From Hyphomicrobiales bacterium (GTDB lineage Bacteria > Pseudomonadota > Alphaproteobacteria > Rhizobiales > Beijerinckiaceae), in contig UCLR01000010.1 in NCBI GenBank assembly GCA_900473415.1, positions 187,732 to 251,731 of the forward strand: 64,000 nucleotides of DNA, in the 5' to 3' direction. The translations under genes were made by a program, and so were the position numbers. Positions 1 to 8,388 of the stretch are shown piece by piece (position 1 is the stretch's first letter; each line of letters opens with the position of its first letter). Under the pieces are notes generated by a model. It was given only the letters and a program-made list of their open reading frames with translations, was not told where the DNA came from and made no database searches.

Positions 1-526
1 GGTCGGCCCGCTGGTCGACGAGGCCGCCTATCAGGGCATGCAGAAGGCGCTCTCCGAGGCCAAGGCCGAGGGCGGCAAGGTCCATGGCGGCGAGAAGGTC
101 GATGTCGGCTCGGGCGGCGTCTATGTGCGCCCGGCACTGGTCGAGATGCCCCGGCAGTGCGGCCCGGTCGAGCGCGAGACCTTCGCGCCGATCCTCTATG
201 TCATGAAGTACAAGACGCTGGCCGAGGCGATCGCGATGCAGAACGCCGTCGGCGCCGGCCTCTCCTCCTCGATCTTCACGCTCGACATGCGCGAGGCGGA
301 GACCTTCGTCTCGGCGGAAGGTTCCGATTGCGGCATCGCCAATGTCAATATCGGCCCTTCGGGCGCCGAGATCGGCGGAGCCTTCGGCGGCGAGAAGGAG
401 ACGGGCGGCGGCCGCGAAGCCGGCTCCGACGCCTGGAAGGCTTATATGCGCCGCGCCACCAACACGCTGAACTACGGCACCACGCTGCCGCTGGCGCAGG
501 GCGTCAGCTTCGACGTGGATGCGTGA
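1..526 (+). CDS. amaB: ALDH7-type aldehyde dehydrogenase, C-terminal part (probable piperideine-6-carboxylate / aminoadipate semialdehyde dehydrogenase)
   Basis: The reading frame is open from base 2, so only the last 174 or so codons are present and the catalytic cysteine lies upstream of the window. The [11 protein letters not shown] stretch and the C-terminal [19 protein letters not shown] segment are typical of the ALDH7 (antiquitin, AmaB) group. That group oxidises 2-aminoadipate 6-semialdehyde (in equilibrium with piperideine-6-carboxylate) to 2-aminoadipate with NAD(P) in lysine breakdown. The next gene is glutaryl-CoA dehydrogenase, 35 bp downstream on the same strand, which supports a lysine-catabolic role. 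Family membership is strong; the exact substrate is inferred from family and context. Confidence 0.85.
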   Translation, partial: VGPLVDEAAYQGMQKALSEAKAEGGKVHGGEKVDVGSGGVYVRPALVEMPRQCGPVERETFAPILYVMKYKTLAEAIAMQNAVGAGLSSSIFTLDMREAETFVSAEGSDCGIANVNIGPSGAEIGGAFGGEKETGGGREAGSDAWKAYMRRATNTLNYGTTLPLAQGVSFDVDA

Positions 527-560
527 CGGCCTGACGAGAAAGACAAGGGAGACGAAGAAC

Positions 561-1754
561 ATGGCCGGCGAGAAGCTTGCGCAGCTCACCTGGGACGATG
601 CCTTCCTGCTCGACGAGCAGCTCACCGAGGACGAGCGGCTGATCCGCGACACCGCCCGCGCCTATGCGCAGGAGAAGCTCGCTCCCCGCATCCACGACGC
701 CTATCTCGACGAGAAGACCGACCGTGAGATCTTCAACGAGATGGGCTCGCTCGGCCTGCTCGGGGTGACGATCCCCGAGAAGTACGGCTGCGCCGGAGCG
801 AACTACGTCTCCTATGGCCTCGTTGCCCGCGAGGTCGAGCGTATCGACTCCGGCTACCGGTCGATGATGAGCGTGCAGTCCTCGCTCGTGATGCATCCGA
901 TCTATGCCTATGGCAGCGAGGAGCAGCGCCAGAAGTACCTGCCGAAGCTCGCCACCGGCGAGTGGGTCGGCTGCTTCGGCCTGACCGAGCCGGACGCGGG
1001 CTCCGATCCGGGCGGCATGAAGACCCGCGCAGAGAAGGTTTCCGACGGTTACAAGCTGACCGGCTCGAAGATGTGGATCTCGAACTCGCCGATCGCCGAC
1101 GTCTTCGTCGTCTGGGCGAAGTCGGTCGCGCATGACAACCAGATCCGCGGCTTCATCCTTGAAAAGGGCATGAAGGGCCTCTCGGCGCCGAAGATCGGCG
1201 GCAAGCTCTCGCTTCGCGCCTCGATCACCGGCGAGGTCGTCATGGACGGCGTCATCGTGCCGGAGGACAACATCCTGCCGAACGTCTCGGGCCTCAAGGG
1301 TCCGTTCGGCTGCCTCAACCGCGCCCGCTACGGCATTTCCTGGGGCGCGATGGGCGCCGCCGAGGATTGCTTCCACCGCGCCCGCCAGTACGGGCTCGAC
1401 CGCAAGCAGTTCAACAAGCCGCTCGCCCAGACGCAGCTCTACCAGAAGAAGCTCGCCGACATGCTGACCGAGATCACGCTCGGCCTGCAGGGTTCGTTGC
1501 GCGTCGGCCGCCTCATGGACGAGGGCAAGATGGCCCCGGAGATGATCTCGCTGGTCAAGCGCAACAACTGCGGCAAGGCGCTGGATATCGCCCGCACGGC
1601 CCGCGACATGCATGGCGGCAACGGCATCCAGATTGAGTACCATGTGATGCGCCACGCCGCGAACCTCGAGACGGTGAACACCTACGAGGGCACGCATGAC
1701 GTCCACGCGCTGATCCTCGGCCGCGCGATCACCGGCCTGCAGGCGTTCTTCTGA
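561..1754 (+). CDS. gcdH: Glutaryl-CoA dehydrogenase
   Basis: A 397-residue acyl-CoA dehydrogenase that decarboxylates and oxidises glutaryl-CoA to crotonyl-CoA, using FAD and passing electrons to ETF. The N-terminal [20 protein letters not shown] is characteristic of the glutaryl-CoA branch. The [15 protein letters not shown] flavin/substrate segment and the C-terminal [18 protein letters not shown], which carries the catalytic glutamate, are intact. I chose the ATG at 561 because AAGGGAG lies about 9 bases upstream; an ATG at 519 in the same frame would overlap the previous gene and add a non-homologous leader. It sits between an ALDH7 gene and a CoA-transferase, as expected for the lower lysine/glutarate pathway. 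Confidence 0.95.
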   Translation: MAGEKLAQLTWDDAFLLDEQLTEDERLIRDTARAYAQEKLAPRIHDAYLDEKTDREIFNEMGSLGLLGVTIPEKYGCAGANYVSYGLVAREVERIDSGYRSMMSVQSSLVMHPIYAYGSEEQRQKYLPKLATGEWVGCFGLTEPDAGSDPGGMKTRAEKVSDGYKLTGSKMWISNSPIADVFVVWAKSVAHDNQIRGFILEKGMKGLSAPKIGGKLSLRASITGEVVMDGVIVPEDNILPNVSGLKGPFGCLNRARYGISWGAMGAAEDCFHRARQYGLDRKQFNKPLAQTQLYQKKLADMLTEITLGLQGSLRVGRLMDEGKMAPEMISLVKRNNCGKALDIARTARDMHGGNGIQIEYHVMRHAANLETVNTYEGTHDVHALILGRAITGLQAFF

Positions 1755-1766
1755 GCCCGAATTGGC

Positions 1767-1846
1767 CGTCTGCCCGGGCTTTGACCCGGGCATCTCGGTC
1801 CGCGTGAACTTCCCCGGAGATGGTCGGGTCAAGCCCGGCCATAACG
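1767..1846. repeat. Intergenic palindromic repeat, family 1, copy 1 (divergent)
   Basis: An 80-bp inverted-repeat segment between gcdH and the CoA-transferase. It begins CGTCTGCCCGGGC and ends GCCCGGCCATAACG, so it can fold on itself. Its ends resemble those of four other intergenic copies in the window (18343, 20972, 35038, 46819), although its centre differs. It lies within an apparent operon and could form a hairpin in the mRNA. Confidence 0.55.
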
Positions 1847-1862
1847 CCGAGTCGAGCCCGAC

Positions 1863-3050
1863 ATGACCACCCCTCCCCTCGCCGGCCTGCGCGTCCTCGA
1901 ACTCGCGCGCATCCTCGCAGGTCCCTGGATCGGCCAGTTGCTGGCCGATCTCGGCGCCGATGTCGTCAAGGTCGAGGCGCCGGAAGGCGACGACACCCGT
2001 AAATGGGGGCCGCCCTTCGTCGAGGGCACGGGCGAGGAGCATCTCTCGGCTGCCTATTTCCACGCCGCCAATCGCGGCAAGCGCTCGATCACGGCCGATT
2101 TCCGCACGCCCGAGGGGCAGGCCCTGGTGCGGCGGCTTGCCGCCCATGCCGATGTGGTGATCGAGAACTTCAAGGTCGGCGGGCTCGTCAAATACGGGCT
2201 GGACGCCGCTTCGCTGCGCAAGGAATTCCCACGCCTGATCTATTGCTCGGTCACCGGCTTCGGGCAGGACGGCCCCTATGCGCCGCGCGCGGGTTACGAC
2301 TTCCTCGTGCAGGGCATGGGCGGGGCAATGTCGATCACCGGCGAGCCGGCGGGAGCTCCGATGAAAGCGGGCTATGCCGTGGCCGACATCTATACCGGGC
2401 TCTATGCGACGGTCGGCATCCTCTCGGCGCTGCGCCAGCGCGATGCCACCGGCCAGGGTGCGACGCTCGATCTTGCCCTGCTCGATTCCCAGATCGCCGT
2501 GCTCGGCAATCAGGCGATGAACTATCTCGTCGGCGGCAATCCGCCGCCGCGGCTCGGCAACGCGCATCCCAACATCGTGCCCTATGACGTGTTCCCGGTC
2601 GCCGACGGACACATCATCATCGCGACCGGCAATGACGGGCAGTGGCGCAAGCTCTGCGACGTGCTGGGCGAACCGGCGCTGGCAAACGCGCCCGACTACC
2701 TCGACAACAAGTCGCGGGTGAAGAACCGCGTTGCGCTGACGGCGCAGCTGCACGCACTCTGCCGGCGCCAGACCAAGGCCGCGCTGCTGGCGGGGCTGGA
2801 AAAGGTCGGCGTGCCGGCTGGCCCGATCAACGACATCGGCGAGGTCTTCGCCGACCCGCAGGTCGTCGCACGCGGCATCGCGGTCGCGCTGCCGAGCGCC
2901 GCCGCGAAGGCTGGCTCGATCCCGACAGTCGCCTCGCCGATCGTCATGGATGGGGTCAGGCAGGTGTCGCAGCGCCACAGCCCAGGACTCGGCGAGCACG
3001 CCGAAGAGATTCTCAACGATCCGGCCTGGGGAGGGCCGCAGCATGGCTAA
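1863..3050 (+). CDS. CaiB/BaiF family (class III) CoA-transferase, probably glutarate CoA-transferase-like
   Basis: A 395-residue class III CoA-transferase. It starts with the family's LAGLRVLELARILAGPWIGQ and continues with LGADVVKVEAPEGDDTRKWGPP; the aspartate expected to form the acyl intermediate lies in the family position within the N-terminal half. Its place between gcdH and a ThDP enzyme, and its resemblance to the SUGCT (succinate/hydroxymethylglutarate/glutarate CoA-transferase) group, suggest it activates glutarate to glutaryl-CoA for GcdH. The substrate is inferred from context. The next gene starts inside its last codons (8-bp overlap), which points to translational coupling. Confidence 0.85.
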   Translation: MTTPPLAGLRVLELARILAGPWIGQLLADLGADVVKVEAPEGDDTRKWGPPFVEGTGEEHLSAAYFHAANRGKRSITADFRTPEGQALVRRLAAHADVVIENFKVGGLVKYGLDAASLRKEFPRLIYCSVTGFGQDGPYAPRAGYDFLVQGMGGAMSITGEPAGAPMKAGYAVADIYTGLYATVGILSALRQRDATGQGATLDLALLDSQIAVLGNQAMNYLVGGNPPPRLGNAHPNIVPYDVFPVADGHIIIATGNDGQWRKLCDVLGEPALANAPDYLDNKSRVKNRVALTAQLHALCRRQTKAALLAGLEKVGVPAGPINDIGEVFADPQVVARGIAVALPSAAAKAGSIPTVASPIVMDGVRQVSQRHSPGLGEHAEEILNDPAWGGPQHG

Positions 3051-4719
3051 TCGCACCGGCGGGCAGATCCTCGTCGACCAGCTCATCCTTCATGGCGCCA
3101 CCGACGCCTTCTGCGTGCCGGGCGAGAGCTATCTCGCCGTGCTGGACGCGCTGCACGACGCCAATCTCAAGGTCACCATCTGCCGGGCCGAGGGCGGCGC
3201 CTGCATGATGGCCGAGGCCTCCGGCAAGCTGACCGGCAAGCCCGGCATCTGCTTCGTGACGCGCGGCCCCGGCGCCACCAACGCCTCGCCCGGCATTCAT
3301 ATCGCGGACCAGGACTCGACCCCGCTGATCCTCTTCGTCGGCCAGATCGAGCGCGGCATGCGCGAGCGCGAGGCCTTCCAGGAGCTCGATTACCGTGCGG
3401 TCTTCGGCACCATGACGAAATGGGCGACGGAGATCGACGATGCCGCGCGCATCCCGGAGATCATCAGCCGCGCCTTCCATGTCGCGACCTCAGGCCGGCC
3501 TGGCCCGGTCGTGATCGCGCTGCCGGAGGAGATGCTGACCGAGCTGGCCGACGTGGCCGACGCCGAGCCCTATCAGGTTACCGAGCAGAATCCGTCCGCT
3601 ACGCAGATGGCCGAGCTGCAGAAGCGCTTCGCCACGGCCAAGTCGCCGATCGCGATCCTGGGCGGTTCGCGCTGGAGCCCCGAGACCATCGCTGAGTTCC
3701 AGGCCTTCGCCGAGCGTTTCGACCTGCCGGTGGCAGTCTCGTTCCGTCGGCAGATGCTGTTCCCGGCCGATCATCCGAATTTCGCTGGCGATCTCGGCAT
3801 CGGCGTGAACCCGAAGCTCCTCGCCCGCATCAAGGAAAGCGATCTCGTCCTGGTCGTCGGCGGGCGCCTCTCGGAGATGCCGAGCCAGTCCTACACCCTC
3901 TTCGGCATCCCGAATCCGGGCCGGCCGCTGGTGCATGTCCACCCCGATCCCGAGGAGCTCGGCCGCGTCTACCGGCCGACGCTGGCAATCAACGCCTCGC
4001 CCGCAGGCTTCTGCGCCATGCTGGAGACCATCGAGCCGCCGACGGCGCCAGCCTGGACCGGTGCAGCGACGGCCGCGCATGAGGCCTATATCGCCTGGAG
4101 CGAGCAGCCCGCGGCCGTGCCGGGCCAGTTCCATCCCGGCGAGGTGGTGCGCTGGCTGAGGAGCCGGCTGCCGGACGACGCCATCATGTGCAATGGCGCC
4201 GGCAACTACGCGACCTGGCTCCACCGCTTCCACCGCTTCAACAAGTTCGCGACGCAGCTCGCCCCGACCTCGGGCTCGATGGGCTATGGCGTGCCGGCCG
4301 CGATCGGCGCCAAGCGGATATTCCCGGAGCGCACCGTCGTCGCCTTCGCCGGCGATGGCTGCTTCCTGATGAACGGGCAGGATTTCGCGACGGCCGTGCA
4401 ATACGACCTGCCGGTGATCATCGTCGTGGTCGACAACGGCATGTACGGCACGATCCGCATGCATCAGGAGCGCGAATATCCCGGCCGCGTCTCGGCGACG
4501 ACGCTGAAGAACCCGGATTTCGCGGCCTATGCGCGGGCCTTCGGCGGCCATGGCGAGCGCGTCGAGACGACCGCCGAGTTCGCGCCGGCCTTCGAGCGCG
4601 CGGTGCAGAGCGGCAAGCCCGCCATCATCCACTGCATGCTCGATCCCGAGGCGATCACCCCGGCGAAGTCGCTCTCGACCATTCGCGCGGAAGCGCTCGC
4701 CGCCAAGGCCAAGGGTTGA
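3043..4719 (+). CDS. ThDP-dependent enzyme, acetolactate synthase-like (candidate 2-oxo acid decarboxylase)
   Basis: A 558-residue thiamine diphosphate enzyme with the usual PYR, central and PP domains. The PYR-domain glutamate that activates ThDP is in CRAEGGACMMAEASGK, and the ThDP/Mg motif runs from AGDGCFLMNG to VVVDNGMYGTI (GDG...N). It is annotated by similarity as acetolactate synthase-like, but it has no regulatory-subunit gene nearby and sits last in a gcdH/CoA-transferase cluster. A decarboxylase acting on 2-oxoadipate or a similar oxo acid would fit that setting; this is inference. The ATG at 3043 follows GGGGAGGG at 3029-3036 and overlaps the CoA-transferase stop. A longer in-frame start at 2950 lies inside the previous gene and was not used. 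Confidence 0.88.
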   Translation: MANRTGGQILVDQLILHGATDAFCVPGESYLAVLDALHDANLKVTICRAEGGACMMAEASGKLTGKPGICFVTRGPGATNASPGIHIADQDSTPLILFVGQIERGMREREAFQELDYRAVFGTMTKWATEIDDAARIPEIISRAFHVATSGRPGPVVIALPEEMLTELADVADAEPYQVTEQNPSATQMAELQKRFATAKSPIAILGGSRWSPETIAEFQAFAERFDLPVAVSFRRQMLFPADHPNFAGDLGIGVNPKLLARIKESDLVLVVGGRLSEMPSQSYTLFGIPNPGRPLVHVHPDPEELGRVYRPTLAINASPAGFCAMLETIEPPTAPAWTGAATAAHEAYIAWSEQPAAVPGQFHPGEVVRWLRSRLPDDAIMCNGAGNYATWLHRFHRFNKFATQLAPTSGSMGYGVPAAIGAKRIFPERTVVAFAGDGCFLMNGQDFATAVQYDLPVIIVVVDNGMYGTIRMHQEREYPGRVSATTLKNPDFAAYARAFGGHGERVETTAEFAPAFERAVQSGKPAIIHCMLDPEAITPAKSLSTIRAEALAAKAKG

Positions 4720-4730
4720 AGCAGGAAGGC

Positions 4731-4999
4731 TAAGAGCCACTAACAAAACCCAGAGGGGTCTCGACGCCGGCAATTCGTCCGCTCCGCAAGGAGCGGGGTG
4801 AAGCCGATACCATTGGTATCGGCAAGCGCCGCGACGCCGCGGGCGGTCGAATTCCCGGCGCCGAAGGTGGGCTTTGGAGGGCCGCCTGCGGCGTCAGAAC
4901 GACTTGCCGATATCAGAAGATATCGGCTGCGCGCTCCTCCTGGCATCCGACTCCTCCAAAGCCCATCGAGACCCCTCCGGGTTTTGTTAGTGGCTCTAA
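4731..4999. mobile_element. MITE-like non-autonomous element with 31-bp terminal inverted repeats and TAA target duplication
   Basis: The element spans 4734-4996 (263 bp). Its 31-bp ends (4734-4764 and 4966-4996) are inverted copies with a single mismatch, beginning GAGCCACTAACAAAACCC. Both sides are flanked by TAA (4731-4733 and 4997-4999), which reads as a 3-bp target-site duplication. It has no transposase gene. GAGCC ends and a TNA-type target resemble some IS5-family elements (inference). Inside are three more inverted repeats: a 21-bp palindrome at 4803-4823, GCCGATATC/GATATCGGC arms at 4906-4927, and GGGCTTTGGAGG at 4869-4880 paired with 4953-4964. It fills the gap between two convergent genes and may also act as a bidirectional terminator. 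Confidence 0.8.
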
Positions 5000-5006
5000 G
5001 GCAGGC

Positions 5007-5564
5007 TCAGCGCCTGCCGAGCCCCATGCGGCTCACGAGCCGATCGCGCCAGACCAGCATGTGGACGGCTGCGGCCGCCACATGTAGGACGCCGAGCCCG
5101 ATCAGCAGATTGCCGATCTGGTCGTGCCAGAACAGCATCGACTTGTAGATCTGCTGATCCGGTCCGATCGGATGCGGGACGGCGAACAGGCCGAAATAGA
5201 GTGTCGGGATCTGGATGGGGGCCGCTGCTGCCATGAGGAGGCCCGTGACCGGCAGCGCGATCAGGCAGAGATAGAGCCCGGCATGGACACTGCCGGCGGC
5301 TGCTCGCAGCCAGACATTGCTCTCGAAGGGCCCGGGCTGGGGGACGGCAAGCCGCAGGGCGAGACGCAGCACCACGAACAGCGCAATCGTCAGCCCCACC
5401 GATTTGTGGCGCTGGTAAAGCTCGAAGCGCGAGATCAGGTCGCGGGTCTCGTCGCGCATCGGCCCGGCAATCCAGAACTGAAAGAGGATGAGCAGCAGCG
5501 TCAGCCAGTGCAGGACGACGCTGGCCGGATGCCAGCGCCGAGGCGGCCCTGCCTCCGCGCTCAT
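5007..5564 (-). CDS. yceJ: Cytochrome b561 family membrane protein
   Basis: A 185-residue protein with four predicted membrane helices. Haem-ligand histidine candidates are in ASVVLHWLTLLLILFQ, YQRHKSVGLTIALFVVLRL, SVHAGLYLCLIALPVTGLLM and LFWHDQIGNLLIGLGVLHVA, the pattern of bacterial b561 proteins. It probably moves electrons between quinol and a periplasmic acceptor. The ATG overlaps the stop of the upstream yceI gene by 4 bases (ATGA), so the two are co-translated, like E. coli yceI-yceJ. A longer open frame runs upstream through yceI but is a shadow. Confidence 0.9.
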   Translation of the reverse strand: MSAEAGPPRRWHPASVVLHWLTLLLILFQFWIAGPMRDETRDLISRFELYQRHKSVGLTIALFVVLRLALRLAVPQPGPFESNVWLRAAAGSVHAGLYLCLIALPVTGLLMAAAAPIQIPTLYFGLFAVPHPIGPDQQIYKSMLFWHDQIGNLLIGLGVLHVAAAAVHMLVWRDRLVSRMGLGRR

Positions 5565-6154
5565 CGCGTCAGGTGCCCCTTGATGACGATGTCGATCTGG
5601 TCGTCGACGATGTTGACCTCGCGGCCAATTCCATAGGCCGGGCGCAGGAAGCTGCCACTGGCCAGGAAGGGCAGCGCCTCGCCCCGCTTGGCCCGGTCGA
5701 GGTCGCCATCCACGGTCGCGGTCACGACGAAGGGTTGTGTCACCCCCTTGATCGTCAACCTGCCGCGGATATCGAGGCTGCGTGGGCCGGTTCTCGACAC
5801 GCTCTCGGAGACGAAGCTCGCCGCCGGGAAATGAGCGGCATCGAGCATGCTCTCCCCGGCGATAAATCCATCCACCAGCGAGGAGCCTGCCCTGATTGAG
5901 GCGGTGTCGAGCGTCACGCGGATGCGGCTTCGCTCGGGCCGCTCGAAATCGATGGTGAAGTTGCCGTCGTAGCGTTCGAAGCGCCCATTCGTGACGATCG
6001 TTCCGAAGCGCTTGCCGACGAACATGACCTCGGTCGACCCCCGGTCGAAGCGCCACGCCGTCTGTGCCTGCGCCCGAGCAACCGCCAGCGGAGCGACGAA
6101 AGCGAGGGCGAGCCCAAGAGAAAGAACGCGCCTGAGAGGGATGATGCTGGCCAT
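5561..6154 (-). CDS. yceI: YceI family periplasmic lipid-binding protein
   Basis: A 197-residue protein with an N-terminal signal peptide (RRVLSLGLALAFVAPLAVARAQA) followed by a YceI beta-barrel domain. Diagnostic segments are WRFDRGSTEVMFVGKRFG near the start, FPAASFVSESV in the middle, and LTIKGVTQPFVVTATVDG towards the end. YceI proteins bind isoprenoid/quinone-like lipids in the periplasm, and the neighbouring b561 gene suggests a redox function with such a lipid. I chose the ATG at 6154 because it places the signal peptide at the N-terminus; the in-frame extension to 6289 adds non-homologous residues. Confidence 0.92.
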   Translation of the reverse strand: MASIIPLRRVLSLGLALAFVAPLAVARAQAQTAWRFDRGSTEVMFVGKRFGTIVTNGRFERYDGNFTIDFERPERSRIRVTLDTASIRAGSSLVDGFIAGESMLDAAHFPAASFVSESVSRTGPRSLDIRGRLTIKGVTQPFVVTATVDGDLDRAKRGEALPFLASGSFLRPAYGIGREVNIVDDQIDIVIKGHLTR

Positions 6155-6396
6155 AGCGGCCCCCGAACCAGCCTTGAGAGGGCCTGACGATCCGCCCGCT
6201 TGAAGGAGAAGACGTGGCAAAGCGGCTCGAACACGCAAAGGTGATGAGAAACCCCACTCCCGCCAGCGGAAAGCCGGGCCGAGACGCAAGGTCGCCGAGC
6301 CTGCCCGATAAGATTCTTATGCACCTTTATGAACCCCGGCCGAACCATCCGCGACCATTGCTCGTTGTTACGCCGTGCAAGCGGAGGGTAGAGGCG

Positions 6397-6903
6397 ATGG
6401 CACGCGCAAGGCTGATGCGGTTCGGGCTGGTGGCGGCGCTGGCTGTCATGGCTGCGCCGGGCGCAGAGGCGGCCGGTCTTTTCGACGAGCTGGCGCGCGC
6501 GATCTTCGGCGGCGGCAGGCCGCGCGTCTATGCGACGCCGATCTATGAATATGACGAGCCGCGGGCACGCCCGGCCAAACCGCGAGCCCCGGAAGGCGCC
6601 TCGAAGCCAAAGCCCCCGGTGGTCCAGCTCGATCCCGGCAGCGATCCGCACTGGTATCTAAAGGACCCGACGCTGCGGCGCGGCGACATCGTCGTCACGC
6701 AGAACGGTGTGCTCGTCTATCAGGGCCGCGACAGCGACGCCTCGCGCCCGGCCGATTTCGTCGCGCTCGGCGGCAGCGATTCCAAGGGCTGGAAGCATCA
6801 GCTGAACGAGGCTGCGGCCGGCGGCCGCAACGTCTTCGGCGTCGGGAATACGGAAACCTCGGCGAAGGGACCGGCAAAGCGCGTCGAGTCGGCCAGCCGC
6901 TAG
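6397..6903 (+). CDS. Small exported protein of unknown function with a C-terminal GDIVVT module
   Basis: A 168-residue protein with a signal peptide (MRFGLVAALAVMAAPGAEAA). A proline/arginine/lysine-rich spacer (residues about 45-75) follows, then a C-terminal module with RRGDIVVTQNGVLVYQG and SRPADFVALG. The same module occurs in the protein at 16673-17182, so the two are paralogs. A purine-rich GGAGGG lies upstream of the ATG at 6397. It stands alone between the divergent yceI gene and the convergent hdeD-like gene. No family name was recognised; the function is unknown and the location is probably periplasmic. Confidence 0.8.
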   Translation: MARARLMRFGLVAALAVMAAPGAEAAGLFDELARAIFGGGRPRVYATPIYEYDEPRARPAKPRAPEGASKPKPPVVQLDPGSDPHWYLKDPTLRRGDIVVTQNGVLVYQGRDSDASRPADFVALGGSDSKGWKHQLNEAAAGGRNVFGVGNTETSAKGPAKRVESASR

Positions 6904-6961
6904 ATCTTCCAACCTCGAAGCGAACCACGGTGTGGCGTCGTTCCGTGCCCTGCCGAAGCGC

Positions 6962-7561
6962 TCACGCCTTCCGCGTGATCACCCCGTCGAAGGTCGAGCG
7001 GATGGCACGGGCCAGCGCAATCTCGGCCCACCCCTGGAAGATCAGTTCCACCGCCAGGAAGGTGCCGAGCACCCACAGGCTCGACTCCGGCCACCGCGCC
7101 AGGATCAAGCCGCCGAGCGCCACCGACAGCACGCCCGAAAAGGCGATCCAGCCCCAGGACGGCAGCTGCTTGTTCTGGAAGGCGACGATGAGGCGCAGCA
7201 CTCCGGTCGCGACCAGCGCCGCACCCGCCAACAGCGTGAGCGAAGCCGTGGCGACCACCGGATTTATGAAGGTGAGCACGCCTACGGCGACGTAGAGCAC
7301 CCCGATCAGGAGATGGAGCAGACGGCTCTTCCAGCCCTGCTGGCGGAAAGCATCGATCAGCACGATGATGCCGCCGACGAAGATCATCGCGCCGAACCAG
7401 ATCGCGCTGGCGATGCTGAGCAGCGTGACGGCGCCAAGTCCCACGATGCCGAGGATGACGAGGGCGATGCCCGACGCCATCAGCCAACCCCAGTTGCGCC
7501 GGAGCGGGATGAGATGCGTGCCGAGGGAGGGCGGTGCGGACGTTTGCGACGGTGTGCTCAT
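6962..7561 (-). CDS. HdeD family (DUF308) membrane protein
   Basis: A 199-residue integral membrane protein with six hydrophobic helices in three similar pairs. Examples are WGWLMASGIALVILGIVGLG, LLHLLIGVLYVAVGVL and GWIAFSGVLSVALGGLILAR. The recurring pattern of a glycine-rich helix followed by a short charged loop is typical of HdeD/DUF308 proteins, linked to acid resistance in enterobacteria. The role here is not established. It is transcribed alone, convergent with the exported protein at 6397. Confidence 0.88.
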   Translation of the reverse strand: MSTPSQTSAPPSLGTHLIPLRRNWGWLMASGIALVILGIVGLGAVTLLSIASAIWFGAMIFVGGIIVLIDAFRQQGWKSRLLHLLIGVLYVAVGVLTFINPVVATASLTLLAGAALVATGVLRLIVAFQNKQLPSWGWIAFSGVLSVALGGLILARWPESSLWVLGTFLAVELIFQGWAEIALARAIRSTFDGVITRKA

Positions 7562-7671
7562 GACGATTCACTCCGCTTCAGGCAGCCGCGACAGCCGGAG
7601 CGGCCTCGTTGGACTGCCCGCATGAGAAACCCCACCGGCCGCAACGTCAATGATCTGGCACAAGCCGGGGG

Positions 7672-8382
7672 TCAGTAGGTGGCGCGGCCGCCTGACAGAT
7701 CGAAGACCGCCCCGGTCGAGAAGCTGCAGCGCTCGCTCGCCAGCCACGCCACGAGCTCGGCGAGTTCCAAGACGGTGCCGAGCCGCTTGAGCGGGCTCTT
7801 CCCGATCATGGTCGCCACCGTCTCCTCACTCATCTGCTGGAGCAGCTCGGTTTCGATCGCGGCCGGGGCGACGGCGTTGACGAGGACGCCGCTGCCGGCG
7901 AGCTCCTTGCCATGGGCCTTGGTGAAGGCGATGACGCCCGCCTTGGCGGCGCTGTAGGCCGAGAGTGTCGGCGTGCCCTCCTTGCCGGCGAGCGAGGCGA
8001 TGTTGACGATCCGGCCATAGGCGCGAGGCGCCATGACGGCGGCGACGGCCCGCGCGCAGAGAAAGGTGCCGGTCAGGTTGATCGCCTGCACCTTCTGCCA
8101 TTGGGCCAGCGGCGTCTCCGCGACCGTCGTCGAGGGGCCGGTGAGCCCGGCATTGTTGACGAGTACCTCGATCGGGCCGTGCTCACGCTCCGTCGTGGCC
8201 ACAGCATCGGCCACCGCCTGCTCGTCGGAGACGTCGCAGGAGAGATAGCCTCGCCCGCCGGTGGCCGGCGGTGCGATGTCCCAGATCACGGGAGTCAGTC
8301 CGTCCTGCTCCAGCCGGTCGGCCACGGCCGCGCCAATGCCCTTTGAGCCGCCGGTGACGACGGCGATCCTCTGCGTCGCCAT
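7672..8382 (-). CDS. Short-chain dehydrogenase/reductase (FabG-like)
   Basis: A 236-residue classical SDR. It has the TGGSKGIGAAVADRL cofactor loop, NNAG at residues about 90-93, IVNIASLAGKEG with the catalytic serine, and YSAAKAG with the Tyr and Lys. A CDVSD segment after strand 3 suggests cofactor specificity determined nearby. It lies 6 bp downstream of transaldolase on the same strand, so the two are probably co-transcribed. A sugar or polyol dehydrogenase role would fit that neighbour, but the substrate is not readable from sequence. Confidence 0.88.
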   Translation of the reverse strand: MATQRIAVVTGGSKGIGAAVADRLEQDGLTPVIWDIAPPATGGRGYLSCDVSDEQAVADAVATTEREHGPIEVLVNNAGLTGPSTTVAETPLAQWQKVQAINLTGTFLCARAVAAVMAPRAYGRIVNIASLAGKEGTPTLSAYSAAKAGVIAFTKAHGKELAGSGVLVNAVAPAAIETELLQQMSEETVATMIGKSPLKRLGTVLELAELVAWLASERCSFSTGAVFDLSGGRATY

Positions 8383-8388
8383 CGCGGT

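Noticed and set aside
504-3086. An 860-codon open frame on the minus strand
   Set aside because: It is antisense to gcdH and the CoA-transferase, has arginine-rich low-complexity translation and no motif. It is a shadow caused by high GC at third positions. Similar long frames at 3490-4773, 9536-11104 and 38662-40947 were dropped for the same reason.
4803-4927. The palindromes within the MITE as stand-alone regulatory operators
   Set aside because: They are enclosed by the 31-bp terminal repeats with a TAA duplication, so they are more simply internal parts of the element.
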